A stretch of 27,662 nucleotides of DNA from WHSM01 sp050701635 (GCA_050701635.1 JBOGDF010000021.1:1-27662); one strand, 5' to 3'. Counted from the first letter of the stretch, positions 13,427-21,750 are shown. A program made the numbers and translations. The notes: generated from the sequence alone by a model not told the origin.

Positions 13427-16048
13427 GTGGACGGGGTGAAGAAGGTCTTCGACCGCGCGGTGGCGGCGCACCGGGACGCGGTGGCGCACGCTCGCCGGGC
13501 CGACGACCTGCTGCGACATCAGGCTGCGGACGACTCGCATGTGGCCCGCTCCCGGATGGAGCAGGCGGGGCTGGCGGCCGAGCTGCGCGCCGCCGCCGAG
13601 AGGCTACTGCCCGGGTGGCTGGGGATGCCGCTGGACGGCTCCGCAGAGCCGCCACCGCTCGGCCAGCACGCAATGACAGACGCTTCGGTGGCGCTGCGGC
13701 TCGGCGAGGCGACCCCGGTGGAAGGGGCAAGTTTCCCGGCGCTGGTGCCGCTGCTGGGGGCGGGTCACCTCGCGGTCGACGCCGATTCCCGCGACCCGGT
13801 GATGGCGGGGCTGCTGCGCTCGTGCCTGTTGCGGCTGCTGACCGCGCTGCCGGCCGGAGCGCTGCGCGTGCTGCTGGCGGACGGGGGCACGGTCGGAGCG
13901 ACATTTGCGCCGTTTCAGGCGTTGTTCGCCGCCGGGGTTATGCCGCCACCCGCGACAGACGCCGCGGGGCTCGCGGGCGTGCTGGACGCGGCCGAGAAGC
14001 ACGTGCACGACGTGCGCGCCGCAGGCGGCGCGACGGACGCCCCGTACCTGTTGGTGCTGGTTGCGTCACTGCCTCCCCAGGTGTCGGGTGCCGCGCTGGG
14101 GCGGCTGGCGGCGCTGACCCACGCCGGGCCGCAGTCCAAAGTGCACGTGATCTTCTGCGGCTACCGGACGGAAGGGTACCGGCAGCCGCCGCCGGTGGAG
14201 CACACCACGGTGCTGCGGATGGCCGACGGCCTCGGGTGCCTCAGCGGCCCCGCCGGCGAGCACGCGTCGACCGTGTCAGTTCGGCTCGACCCGGCACCCG
14301 CCCCCGCTGTGGTGGACGCCGCGTGCCGAAGCCTCGCGGAGACGGCGAAGGCGGCCAGTGTGCTGCGGTTCGCTGACCTGATCCCCGCGCAGCCGTGGCG
14401 GGAGTCCTCGGCGACCGGGTTGCGCACCGCGATCGGCCGCGCTGACCGCCAGGTGGTGGAGTTGGCGTTTGATGACGCGACACCGCACTGGCTGGTGGGC
14501 GGGCGCAGCGGCTCAGGCAAGACGGTGTTCCTGCTCGACGTGCTGTACGGGCTGGCGTCCCGCTACTCGCCGGACGAGCTGGCCCTGTACCTGCTGGACT
14601 TCAAGGAAGGCGTCTCGTTCACCGAATTCACCCCCACTGAGCTGGACCCCTCCTGGATTCCCCACGCCCGGGCGGTGGGCATCGAATCCGACCGCGAGTA
14701 CGGCGTGGCGGTGCTGCGCGAACTGGTGACGGAGATGTCCCGCCGCGGCACCATGCTCAAGCGGGCAGGCGTCACCAAGGTCTCCGACCTGCGGGCGCGC
14801 AAGGCCGATGTGGCGATGCCGCGGATTCTCGCGGTCATCGACGAGTTTCAGGTACTGTTCGCCGGCAACGACAAGCTCGCCAGCGAGGCGGCCGGGCTGC
14901 TGGAAGACCTCGCCCGCAAGGGCCGCTCATACGGGGTACACCTGATCCTCGCCAGCCAGACCACATCGGGGATTGAGGCGCTCTACAGCAAGGGCGAGGC
15001 GATCTTCGGTCAGTTCGGGATGCGGGTAGCCCTCGCAGGCGGCGGCAACGTGCTGGACACCCTGAACACCGCCGCCGACGGGTTGCCGGTCGGCACCGCG
15101 GTGGTCAACACAGCCGGCGGAGTGGCTGGGCACAACCTCCTCGTGAGGTTCCCCAACGCCCACGCCGAGGAGGAGACCCTGACCCAAGTGCGGCAGTGGA
15201 TGTGGCATTCCCGCCACCCCGGCACTGCGCCGCCCGCCGTGTTCGAGGGTTACGCGGAACAGCACGTCGAGCACGACCCCACGTACGCCGCGCTCACCCC
15301 CGAGGCGCGACACCGGTCGCTGCTGGTCGGCCGCAACGTCGACGTGGCGCAGACCACCGCCGCATTCGCGTTGGAGTCCACACCTGGTAGGCACCTCGCG
15401 GTGCTGGGAACCAACGCGGTCGGGGCCGACATCCTGCACGCCGCCACGGTCGGGCTCGCCCGGCAGCACGCCCCCGGTGCCGCGCGGTTCGTCATCGCGT
15501 CGCTGGTGCCGACCGCCGAGCAGGTCGCGGCCGAGGCGGTCGCCGCGCTGGGCGAGGCGCACCACCAGGTCGAAGAGGTCACCGCCGCCGAGCTACGCGA
15601 AGAGCTGGCCAAGCTCGCCCAACGCGCCGCTACTGCGGGCGACGGGCCGGCCCACACGTACGTCGTCGGGTACGGGATGGACGCTGCCGCCGGTGTCCTG
15701 TCCCAGCCCTCGCCCGTGCAGGACGCCAAAGGCAAACGCACCGGCCGCGATGACCTGCGCGGCGTGCTCACCGACGGCCCCGCCAGCGGCATCCACCTGC
15801 TCGGGTGGTGGCGCGGCATGCAACGCTTCACCGAAGACATCGGCGGCGGTAGGGCGCGCGAGAACCTGGCCTGCCTGGTCGCGCTAAACGTGCCCGCCCA
15901 AGCGCTCGGCAGCCACATCGGCGCGGCCACCCTCAAATGGCAGCACCGACCCAACCGCGCCCTCGCCATCGACCTGCACAACGACCGCCGCTCGCTGGTC
16001 GTGCCGTTCCTCCGGCCCGGCCGCCACGACCAAGGACACCTTGCGTGA
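13427..16048 (+). CDS. FtsK/SpoIIIE (EccC-like) ATPase with three lobes, one active
   Basis: An 873-aa cytosolic protein with no transmembrane segment. After a helical start (about 1-60) there are three ATPase-like lobes. Lobe 1 (about 100-300) has the fold-like strands RVLLADGG and PYLLVLVASLP but no P-loop. Lobe 2 (about 330-600) is the FtsK_SpoIIIE domain, with Walker A GGRSGSGKT at 358-366 and Walker B ILAVIDEFQVLF with Asp472-Glu473; LLDFKEG and LILASQTT are further family motifs. Lobe 3 (about 620-870) keeps the frame, but its P-loop is decayed to GTNAVGAD near 661. One live and two dead lobes is the EccC arrangement of type VII secretion rather than that of DNA translocases such as TraB. 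GGGGAGG precedes the GTG start. The stop overlaps the next tiny gene by GTGA. Function is unknown. Confidence 0.85.
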   Translation: MDGVKKVFDRAVAAHRDAVAHARRADDLLRHQAADDSHVARSRMEQAGLAAELRAAAERLLPGWLGMPLDGSAEPPPLGQHAMTDASVALRLGEATPVEGASFPALVPLLGAGHLAVDADSRDPVMAGLLRSCLLRLLTALPAGALRVLLADGGTVGATFAPFQALFAAGVMPPPATDAAGLAGVLDAAEKHVHDVRAAGGATDAPYLLVLVASLPPQVSGAALGRLAALTHAGPQSKVHVIFCGYRTEGYRQPPPVEHTTVLRMADGLGCLSGPAGEHASTVSVRLDPAPAPAVVDAACRSLAETAKAASVLRFADLIPAQPWRESSATGLRTAIGRADRQVVELAFDDATPHWLVGGRSGSGKTVFLLDVLYGLASRYSPDELALYLLDFKEGVSFTEFTPTELDPSWIPHARAVGIESDREYGVAVLRELVTEMSRRGTMLKRAGVTKVSDLRARKADVAMPRILAVIDEFQVLFAGNDKLASEAAGLLEDLARKGRSYGVHLILASQTTSGIEALYSKGEAIFGQFGMRVALAGGGNVLDTLNTAADGLPVGTAVVNTAGGVAGHNLLVRFPNAHAEEETLTQVRQWMWHSRHPGTAPPAVFEGYAEQHVEHDPTYAALTPEARHRSLLVGRNVDVAQTTAAFALESTPGRHLAVLGTNAVGADILHAATVGLARQHAPGAARFVIASLVPTAEQVAAEAVAALGEAHHQVEEVTAAELREELAKLAQRAATAGDGPAHTYVVGYGMDAAAGVLSQPSPVQDAKGKRTGRDDLRGVLTDGPASGIHLLGWWRGMQRFTEDIGGGRARENLACLVALNVPAQALGSHIGAATLKWQHRPNRALAIDLHNDRRSLVVPFLRPGRHDQGHLA

Positions 16049-16206
16049 GCTGGCAGGACTTCCAGCGGTACGCCGCGCTCGCCCGCCGCCTCGACGCCGT
16101 ACGCCGCACAGCCGAGACCGACAAAGCATTCAGCGAGATCGCGCGCCGACTCGGCGAAGCCCGGCAGCCCGAGCCGCCACCCGGCGGCGGCACGGAGAAC
16201 GCGTAA
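16045..16206 (+). CDS. 53-aa helical protein co-translated with the FtsK-like ATPase
   Basis: It starts at a GTG that overlaps the ATPase stop (GTGA), so translation is directly coupled. The product is mostly one amphipathic helix (QDFQRYAALARRLDAVRRTA) followed by a Pro/Gly-rich tail. It has no known family. Tight coupling argues that it is a real subunit or cofactor of the ATPase, made in fixed ratio, rather than a chance frame. Confidence 0.65.
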   Translation: MSWQDFQRYAALARRLDAVRRTAETDKAFSEIARRLGEARQPEPPPGGGTENA

Positions 16207-16337
16207 TGGCCGCGCAGCGGCACGCGGACCTTGCCGGCAGGCCGGACCGGCAGGCCCGGCGGGGCCCGGCCCGAGGGCGCCGGCCCGGTCACTTGCTTGG
16301 CGCGGTCTCCAGCTGCATCAAGATCCGATCCAAGTAG
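16206..16337 (+). CDS. Possible 43-aa basic peptide, doubtful
   Basis: Its ATG overlaps the previous stop as TAATG, which hints at a third coupled frame. The composition is Arg/Gly/Pro-rich, and the frame ends inside the convergent gene at 16289. The GC-rich repeats here (GGCCCGG-type hairpins, 16222-16285) may instead be the terminator between the convergent units. Weak support. Confidence 0.2.
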   Translation: MAAQRHADLAGRPDRQARRGPARGRRPGHLLGAVSSCIKIRSK

Positions 16338-16744
16338 TTGAACCAGAACTCGCCCTCGCGCTTCTGTTCAGAGGAGGAGAGCAGAGCGGCCGTCACGACA
16401 AAGGTCCAAGGCACCGCGACCTCGTGGTCGAACGCTTCGGCGATCGATTCGCCCGCGAGAACCGTTCTCAGGTACTTGAAGGCGTCCTCAGCGGTGATCC
16501 CCGACCACTCCTCCGTCTCGGAGAGCAAGTTGGCCACTTGGCCCACCTGCTCAAGCGATGGCTTGCCGCCGTAGGAGTCATAAAGAGCCGCGATGGCGAT
16601 CATCATCGCCAGCTCCAAACCCTTCTGTCGGGCTTCCACATCCGGGAACGCCTTCAACGCCGCATCGAGTCTGTCGGTGTCTCGTTTGACCGCCGCATTG
16701 AGTGCCTTGCGGACCAGTGGCTCGACCCGCTCGTCAATTTCCAC
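16289..16744 (-). CDS. Unknown all-helical 151-aa protein
   Basis: No family recognised. The protein is predicted helical throughout: VEPLVRKALNAAVKRDTDRL, a hydrophobic core LELAMMIAIAALYDSYGG, and AVPWTFVVTAALLSSSE. It has the size and helix pattern of TerB-like or small adaptor proteins, but no metal-binding motif is visible. The GTG start was chosen because GGAGGA lies about 7 bases upstream; the open frame to 16825 is not supported. The start lies inside the end of the preceding small membrane protein gene (11-base overlap), so the two are translationally coupled. It converges on the ATPase operon. Confidence 0.68.
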   Translation of the reverse strand: MEIDERVEPLVRKALNAAVKRDTDRLDAALKAFPDVEARQKGLELAMMIAIAALYDSYGGKPSLEQVGQVANLLSETEEWSGITAEDAFKYLRTVLAGESIAEAFDHEVAVPWTFVVTAALLSSSEQKREGEFWFNYLDRILMQLETAPSK

Positions 16745-16919
16745 CGCGATTCCTCCTCTGACGCTTTCGTTCGGCCAACGCCTTACTTGCTCCCCATAAT
16801 CCAATTGCACCCAGCACAAACGCACCTGCGGCCTTCGGTAGCAGAGGCAGGAACTCGGCCACCGGCGACCAGAGGAACGTTCCTAACGCGCCCGTGAACC
16901 CAACAGCCTCGGGCGTCAC
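16734..16919 (-). CDS. Small single-pass membrane protein
   Basis: 61 aa from a GTG. One transmembrane helix covers about residues 30-46 (AAGAFVLGAIGLWGASKAL), preceded by a hydrophobic stretch (LGTFLWSPVAEFLPLL) that may be a second, shorter one. The tail is strongly basic (ERKRQRRNRGGN), so it should face the cytoplasm. The ribosome binding site of the next gene (GGAGGA) is inside its last codons, and the overlap is 11 bases. It probably anchors or positions the helical partner encoded next. Confidence 0.6.
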   Translation of the reverse strand: MTPEAVGFTGALGTFLWSPVAEFLPLLPKAAGAFVLGAIGLWGASKALAERKRQRRNRGGN

Positions 16920-17093
16920 CCGCCCACGACTTGGTGCCTCGTCTGGCGCCTGGTCGTCCTCAGCACGACGCGACCGGGTGTACTCCGAGCTTGGGGCAAG
17001 CGACGCCAGGAACGCTGCGCCGGAGCCGGTGTAGCCGGCGTATGACGGCTCTCCTCGCTGGCCCGTTCCTGAGCCGGCGGAGCCGCCCGCTCT

Positions 17094-17348
17094 TCAACCG
17101 GAGATGGCTTTGATTTGGGTGGCGGCGGCTTCGATGCCGTCTTTGAGTGCCGCGGCCTGGCCCTTGAGCGCTTCGATGGCTTCCTTGGCCGAGTTGGCTT
17201 CGGCGGCCTTGTCGTCCACGCCCACCGCTTCGAACTGGCTGATCGCGTCGTTCAGCTCGCTGTCTACGCCGTCCAGGCCGGTGATCACGTCGTCGACGCT
17301 GCTCGCGGCGGTGTTGGCCTGGTCGGCGGCGTTGTCCAAGGTCGACAC
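17094..17348 (-). CDS. 84-aa helical protein, WXG100-like in size but without WXG
   Basis: The sequence is composed of three helices rich in Ala, Asp, Glu and Ser: LDNAADQANTAASSVDDVI, then DSELNDAISQFEAVG, then EANSAKEAIEALKGQAAALK onwards. It has no Trp and no Cys. The length, composition and absence of a signal peptide resemble ESX/WXG100 substrates or small coiled-coil partners seen near FtsK-type ATPases, but the WXG turn is missing, so family membership is not claimed. GTG 17348 is preceded by GGGGGAGGA at good spacing and is preferred over ATG 17366. It is divergent from the membrane-anchored helical gene at 17474. Confidence 0.7.
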   Translation of the reverse strand: MSTLDNAADQANTAASSVDDVITGLDGVDSELNDAISQFEAVGVDDKAAEANSAKEAIEALKGQAAALKDGIEAAATQIKAISG

Positions 17349-17473
17349 GTACGGTTCCTCCCCCATGTCGCTACGTCATCTGGCTGCCACAGGCTACCAG
17401 CCTCGGCACGCCTGGACGCTGCCCGCCACGGGCGCACCGAGTGCCCTTGCCGGCCTCGTTGGCAATCACCGGC

Positions 17474-18123
17474 GTGGTTGACGAGGCGATCAGGGCGATA
17501 CGTCAGGCAGACCCCGCTTAGACGCTTGGAAGGGATCGCGGTACGCCTCGAAGAGACCGGGGCGGCTGGCGCCGGGCTGGTCAAAGAGCTTCGCCGTGTC
17601 ATCGATGTGCTCGGCTCGGTCGACGGGTTAGATCGGCACACCGTGGCTGAATTCGCACAAGCGGTGGAGATGCTTCCGCCCACCTTCAGTCGCGACATCA
17701 GCACGTTGATGAACGCGATTGAAGTGCTCCCGCGCGAGGACATCAGCCGGTTCGTGAACGCGGTTGATCGACTCGCCGACGCTGGCCGGCCGTACGAGTT
17801 GGAACATGTGGCTGACCGGCTGGAACGCGTGTCCGCCGCCATACGGTCGGGCACGCCAACATCCGCGCGGCTCGGAACGGGCGACACCCAGGAAGACGAC
17901 GCTTCGATGTCGGCATTCAAGACAGGGGGCCATCGCGGTCCTGGTCGCGCTGGGAATCGGCTTTCTCGGCGGTTGCGGCGTGATGGCCTGGGTCGACAGG
18001 TCCGAGCGCGACCGGATCGACGCGTGCACCGGGCCGACCCCGTGGAAGTCACCGGGAACTGTCGAGATCGAGGTCAGCGGAACACGCACCCGGTCCCCCG
18101 CGCCGTGTCCATCGTGGTACTGA
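17474..18123 (+). pseudogene. Membrane-anchored helical protein, frame broken twice
   Basis: Coding character moves across three frames. Frame one runs from GTG 17474 (VVDEAIRAIRQADP) to TAG 17519. The second is the long helical middle (RLEGIAVRLEETGAAGAGLV, through FAQAVEMLPPTFSRDIS and VLPREDISRFVNAVDRLAD) to about 17925. The third holds a clear transmembrane helix, AIAVLVALGIGFLGGCGVMAW, and a short outer tail ending in Tyr at 18123. Removing one C from the CCCC at 17512-17515 and one G from the GGGGG at 17925-17929 gives one continuous protein of about 215 aa. It may be a true pseudogene, a gene with homopolymer assembly errors, or (less likely) a programmed frameshift. The repaired protein would face the cytoplasm with its helical part, near the ATPase set. 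Confidence 0.6.
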
Positions 18124-18242
18124 CCACCGGATCTCCTCGCCTCCCCGCAGTCCTAAGAACTGAGCGCAGGCCAGGGACTGCCCGGTTCCGGTCGGCCGCC
18201 TCGGCGGGGGAGTAGGAGGAGGTTCCGCCGTTTGGGTTTGAC

Positions 18243-18260
18243 GACCCCCGCCTTGGGGTC
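18243..18260. terminator. Short hairpin between convergent units
   Basis: GACCCC / GGGGTC with a 6-base loop, between the broken helical gene and the convergent RHH gene. The stem is only 6 bp, so this is tentative. Confidence 0.35.
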
Positions 18261-18340
18261 ACAGAGGAGCGCCAAGGCGACAGCGAGCGCCATGCCGTGT
18301 CCCGGCGGTGCTCACGCCCTGGTGGTGGGAGCGCCAGCCA

Positions 18341-18601
18341 TCAGGCGGCGGGCTTGCGGCCAAGCGCGCGGTCGAGCGCGCGGTGCAGCTCGTCAGGGTC
18401 GACTGTCACCAGGTCCCCGGCGGGCCGGCGGGCGGCGTCGATGAGGGACCGCAGCACGTCGCTGACCGTTGCTCCGGTGGCGGCGGCCTGCTGGCCGAGC
18501 CACAGGGCTTGATCCGGGCTGAGTCGCACGGAGATCATCGCGCCAGTGCCCCTCGGGGCCTGCGCGGCGTGGGCCAGCTCGTTGTCGGTGATCTCGTTCA
18601 T
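18341..18601 (-). CDS. Ribbon-helix-helix protein, antitoxin-like
   Basis: 86 aa. Residues about 22-60 form an RHH (CopG/Arc-like) unit: MISVRLSPDQALWLGQQAAA, then GATVSDVLRSLIDAARR, with the strand first and the NS-type turn at GATVSD. The N-terminal 20 residues are acidic, and the tail (DELHRALDRALGRKP) is helical. Its ATG overlaps the stop of the upstream gene (ATGA), giving a two-gene operon. It is likely a small DNA-binding regulator of this pair. The upstream partner is not a recognised toxin, so a toxin-antitoxin label is only a possibility. Confidence 0.7.
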   Translation of the reverse strand: MNEITDNELAHAAQAPRGTGAMISVRLSPDQALWLGQQAAATGATVSDVLRSLIDAARRPAGDLVTVDPDELHRALDRALGRKPAA

Positions 18602-18894
18602 CGGCCATCCTCCTTGCGTAGGCTCCGGATCGCCTCAAGCCGCTTCGCCTCGGCCACGCTCGCCCAGCGCGCCGTCTCCACGCGCCACATCTCCTGCGCG
18701 CTGGTCTCGCTGCACTCCACCACCAGCCACCCGTGCGACTCGACGTGGGCGCACAGCACCAGGCCGGCCGAGCCACGCGGGAACTCCACGCGGGGCACGT
18801 CGCCGAACAGGGCGGCCATCAGGTGGTCCGCGCCGACCTTCGCCAGCGGCAGCCGATCGAGGATGTCGGCGAGGTCGTAAAGGCGTTGCGGCAC
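18598..18894 (-). CDS. Unknown 98-aa protein in operon with the RHH protein
   Basis: From GTG 18894 the protein begins PQRLYDLADILDRLPLAKVG and continues with alternating strands (GLVLCAHVESHGWLVVECS) and a basic helix (AEAKRLEAIRSLRKEDGR). No family recognised. The frame is open to 18942, but the upstream residues (Cys/Arg/Pro-rich) look non-coding. Overlap with the RHH gene (ATGA) shows co-translation. It could be a toxin, an immunity-type protein or a host-interaction factor; nothing in the sequence decides. Confidence 0.55.
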   Translation of the reverse strand: MPQRLYDLADILDRLPLAKVGADHLMAALFGDVPRVEFPRGSAGLVLCAHVESHGWLVVECSETSAQEMWRVETARWASVAEAKRLEAIRSLRKEDGR

Positions 18895-19446
18895 GTCTGA
18901 CAGTGTATGACAGATGCGCGGGCTGCACCGCATCTCCGGCAAGCTTCTGCCGCCTCGATGAGGTCAGGGAATGTCCAGATGCCTCCACGCCTGTGCCGCT
19001 CGGCGCATTTCAGTCAGCTCAACCAGGCAGGATTAGCCTCCCGCACAGCTCAATCGGCTGTAGGGGAGTGGTTACGGTCGGTCCTCGGACACAACCAGTA
19101 CGCCCACGCACATGGCGTGAGGCATCACCGAACACCGCCCGGCGGGCCGGATCCGATAGGCCCTAACACGGTCGCAGGTGACGGTCGCATTAACCCTCAA
19201 GCCGGTCGCACCGGCGTGATTTGATGCCGCGCGGGCGGCTGTCCGCGCGGTGACCGTGGGATGGTGGGCGATCGGCGCAGGCCTGAGTACACAGATTTGA
19301 ACCACCCGGCCTCGGATCGCAGATCCCGCAAGAGTCAGCCCCGGTGCCAACGATCATCCTCGGTTAGGCAACACGTCGGCGTCAGTATCGAGGGCGCTCG
19401 ATGGTGTTTTGGGCTGCGGTACGAGCCGGCGGCCTTACCCGCGACC
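18895..19446. other. Gap of about 550 bases with no supported gene
   Basis: No frame here has coding character, a good start or a family. It probably holds the promoter of the RHH operon at its left side and scrambled DNA left by the ISL3-type element at its right. A 10-base match to the end of the tRNA-Leu gene (CCTCGGACAC, 19083-19092) occurs but is too short to call an attachment site. Confidence 0.5.
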
Positions 19447-19866
19447 CGGACGTACCGAGAGGTCGAGGCCACCTGGGGCATCTACCAGCGGATGATCGCC
19501 GCCTACCGGCATCCCGACCCAGCCGCGGGCCGCGAGCTGATGGTCAAGCTGATCGAGTCGCTCAGCGCCGGCGTCCCCAGGCCGCTGGTCGAGATCGCCA
19601 AGCTCGGCCGCACCCTGAGCAAGCGAGCCGCTGACGTACTGGCCTACTTCGACCGGCCCGGCACCAGCAACGGTTCAACCGATGCGATCAATGGCCGCCT
19701 GGAGCACCTGCGCGGCTCCGCCCTCGGCTTCCGCAACCTCACCAACTACATCGCCCGATCTCTACTCGAGACAGGCGGCTTCAGACCCCGACTACACCCT
19801 GCATTGGTGAAGAGCCGCTCTTCCCGGGGGTCGGCCAAAGATACGACGGAAACCGGCAACCAGTGA
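19447..19866 (+). pseudogene. ISL3-family transposase, C-terminal remnant
   Basis: The last 130 or so residues of an ISL3 (DDE_Tnp_ISL3) transposase. TYREVEATWGIYQRMIAAYR, ADVLAYFDRPGTSNGSTDAI and RLEHLRGSALGFRNLTNYIA are highly typical and cover the final catalytic Glu region and the conserved tail. The N-terminal zinc-finger/HTH part and both catalytic Asp residues are missing, and no start is present. The stretch GCATTGGTGAAGAGCC near 19800-19817 looks like the element's right terminal repeat. It marks a recombination scar at the right side of the island. Confidence 0.82.
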
Positions 19867-20012
19867 TCTTGAGTTGAACTTGCCGCAGGTGAGGTGCTGA
19901 GGCGGATCGGCGTCGGCTGCCCGACCAGGGACAGCGATGCGCAAACGCAGCCGGAGGCCCGATCTTGTGTCACGGTTCGCAGTGGACTTCTTCGCGTACC
20001 CGCTCAGATCGG

Positions 20013-20594
20013 TCAACGGCGCACCCGATAGCGCAGGTGAAGCACCCGGTTGCCCTGAATCACCACGTCAGGATCATCCAACAGGTGCTGCGCGTCGACC
20101 GACCCGAAGTAGCGCTTGCCGGACCCGAACACGACGGGTACGACGTCCATGCGCACCTCGTCGACCAGGCCCGCGGCAAGCACCTGGCCACCGACGTCGC
20201 CAGCGGCGACCTCGACGATGCGGTCACCCGCAAGCTCCTGCGCCTTGGCCACGGCTGCCTCAACGCCGTCGACGAAGTGAAACGGCGCCTCGGGGTCCCA
20301 GCCCTCGGGCTTCGGCCGGTGCGTCACGACGACCACGTGGTCGATCCCGCCCGGAGGCTTCCCGTCCCAGCCGTCCGTCATGTCGAAGACGTGGCGGCCG
20401 ACGAGTGTCGCCCCGATCTGGTCCCAGTACGGCCGGGTGTAGTCGTAGGACGTCTGCGACACCTTCACCTCGCCGCTCTCGTCCAGCGGGACGTCACCGC
20501 TGGACAACCAGTCGAACAGCGGTCCTGGCTGGTCATTCTCGTCCGCGACGAAGCCGTCCACCGACACCGAGCTGTACATGACCACCTTGCCCAC
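20013..20594 (-). CDS. Dihydrofolate reductase family protein (RibD C-terminal type)
   Basis: 193 aa. The opening GKVVMYSSVSVDGFVADEND is the standard RibD_C/YyaP-type start. ATLVGRHVFDMTDGW and HVVVVTHRP form the NADPH-binding strands, and GGQVLAAGLVDEVRMDVVPV with GSGKRYFG is the conserved closing region. These proteins are reductases of uncertain substrate, rarely true folate enzymes. The GTG start has GAGGAG upstream. The gene lies 64 bases after the end of an AraC fragment on the same strand, suggesting that an AraC regulator gene once preceded it. Confidence 0.88.
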   Translation of the reverse strand: MGKVVMYSSVSVDGFVADENDQPGPLFDWLSSGDVPLDESGEVKVSQTSYDYTRPYWDQIGATLVGRHVFDMTDGWDGKPPGGIDHVVVVTHRPKPEGWDPEAPFHFVDGVEAAVAKAQELAGDRIVEVAAGDVGGQVLAAGLVDEVRMDVVPVVFGSGKRYFGSVDAQHLLDDPDVVIQGNRVLHLRYRVRR

Positions 20595-20658
20595 GGGGCT
20601 CTCCTCTGCTTTGGTGCCCCCAAATTAGCGTGTCGTGAGCTGTCGCTCTTGTAAGAAA

Positions 20659-20795
20659 TCAATCGGCCGGCAGCGGCCAGCTGTCCAGCACGTGGCCGGG
20701 ATGTTCGCGCAGGAACCGCCGCCGGACTTCGACGTACCGGGTCGGCGTGAGCCCGGTGAACGCCCGGAACTCGTGGCCGAAGTTGCAGCCGGTCC
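20659..20795 (-). pseudogene. AraC-family regulator, C-terminal fragment
   Basis: The residues FGHEFRAFTGLTPTRYVEVR are the signature end of the second HTH of AraC/XylS regulators, followed by a short tail to the stop. Everything before about 20795 in this frame is not AraC-like: the DNA there becomes the body of an HxlR gene on the other strand. The right-hand limit is approximate. Confidence 0.75.
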
Positions 20796-20977
20796 TGACG
20801 GCGCTGATGCAGTGGGGCGACCGGCACCTCCCTGAGGCGGACGGGCCACCGTTGCTGATCACCCATGCCGGGTGTGGCGCGCCGGTGCGGGCCGCCCTGT
20901 GCTGCGCCGACGGGCATCTGCTCGACGACTCCGGTCGTGAACTCCGGCCGGTTCTGCCCTCCGGCGCCCCCGTCTAG
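20793..20977 (+). pseudogene. HxlR-family regulator, C-terminal fragment
   Basis: LTALMQWGDRHLPEADGPPL and THAGCGAPVRAALCCADGH match the end of HxlR winged-helix regulators (ALxxWGDR-x-L, then H-x-x-CG). The DNA-binding N-terminal 100 residues are absent; the DNA upstream encodes the AraC fragment on the opposite strand. The left-hand limit is approximate. Confidence 0.72.
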
Positions 20978-20991
20978 CCGATACCTGTCGA

Positions 20992-21750
20992 TCACCTTCC
21001 GTCGAGCATCGGCACCCCCAGCGCGAGCAGCGCTGAGACCAGGATCGTCAGAACCCACCGCAGCCGCCGGCCGTGACGGCGCCACTGACCGTCCCACCAG
21101 TCCAGGTCGCCGCTGTAGTGGCGGCCCAGCGCCATCCACGCCCGGCCCAGCCCGAACCCGGTGCCCACCAGCAGCGCCTCCTGCCAGCTGGCGACCAGGA
21201 ACGTCACCACCAGCGGCAGATACGGCAGGTTGCTGGGCATGTGGGTACGCATCCCGGTGCCCATCTCGTACCCGAACTGCAGCCCGCCGTGCTGTCCGCC
21301 GGAGCTGACCACGGAGCTGGGCACCTGCGCGCGCCGGTGCGGCAGCATGATGCCGTGTACGCCGAACTCGCCGGCGACCACGAACAGCGCCAGGCCGGCT
21401 ACCGCGGCCACCCGCGCCACCTCGGGCAGCCACGGGCGTACCAGCAGGCTGCCCAGGGTCACCGCGAGCAGTGCGGTGGAGATGCCTCCCAGTACGAGGC
21501 CGACGGCGAAGTAGCGCCGTGAACCGTCTCGCCAGACCGACGAGCTCAGCAGGTCCGCTGAGTTGAAGCTTCAAGGCGAGCCGGAGAGCGCGTAGCCGGC
21601 GGTCAGCCCCAGCAGCAGCCAGGTCAGCAGCCAGCCTCCGGCGCTGAGCGGGCCGGCGGCGACGCCGATCCCGCTCAGCACCGTGAGCACCGCCACCACC
21701 CAGGTGGGGCCGAGCAGGCGCCGGCCGCCACTGGTTGTCGTACGCGTCAT
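20992..21750 (-). pseudogene. Polytopic membrane protein interrupted by an in-frame TGA
   Basis: From ATG 21750 the frame encodes two transmembrane helices (WVVAVLTVLSGIGVAAG and WLLTWLLLGLTAGYALSG) and meets TGA at 21573-21571. The same frame then continues without interruption (SFNSADLLSSSVWRDGSRRY) through about four more helices, including LPYLPLVVTFLVASWQEALL, to a stop at 20992. The two parts would total 252 residues. The TGA sits inside the 12-bp palindrome TTGAAGCTTCAA. It may be a nonsense mutation, a sequence error, or two separate small proteins; no selenocysteine context is seen. It begins 5 bases after the Cys-rich gene and ends the four-gene operon, taking the place of MauE in the comparison with methylamine dehydrogenase maturation. 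It is not clearly MauE/DoxX by sequence. Confidence 0.6.

Noticed and set aside
13427..17348. A type VII (ESX) secretion locus
   Set aside because: No EccB, EccD, EccE, mycosin or WXG motif was found; only the ATPase lobe pattern and the size of the small proteins are alike.
19083..19092. CCTCGGACAC as a possible distal attachment site copied from the tRNA-Leu end
   Set aside because: Only 10 bases match, and neither the T-arm sequence nor the flanks agree. Real tRNA att repeats are usually longer. The island's far end was therefore left open.
5944..19866. A complete actinomycete integrative conjugative element (AICE)
   Set aside because: Integrase, xis-like gene and an FtsK-domain protein are present, but no replication initiator or Spd-type genes were found and the ATPase has no membrane helices or TraB features.
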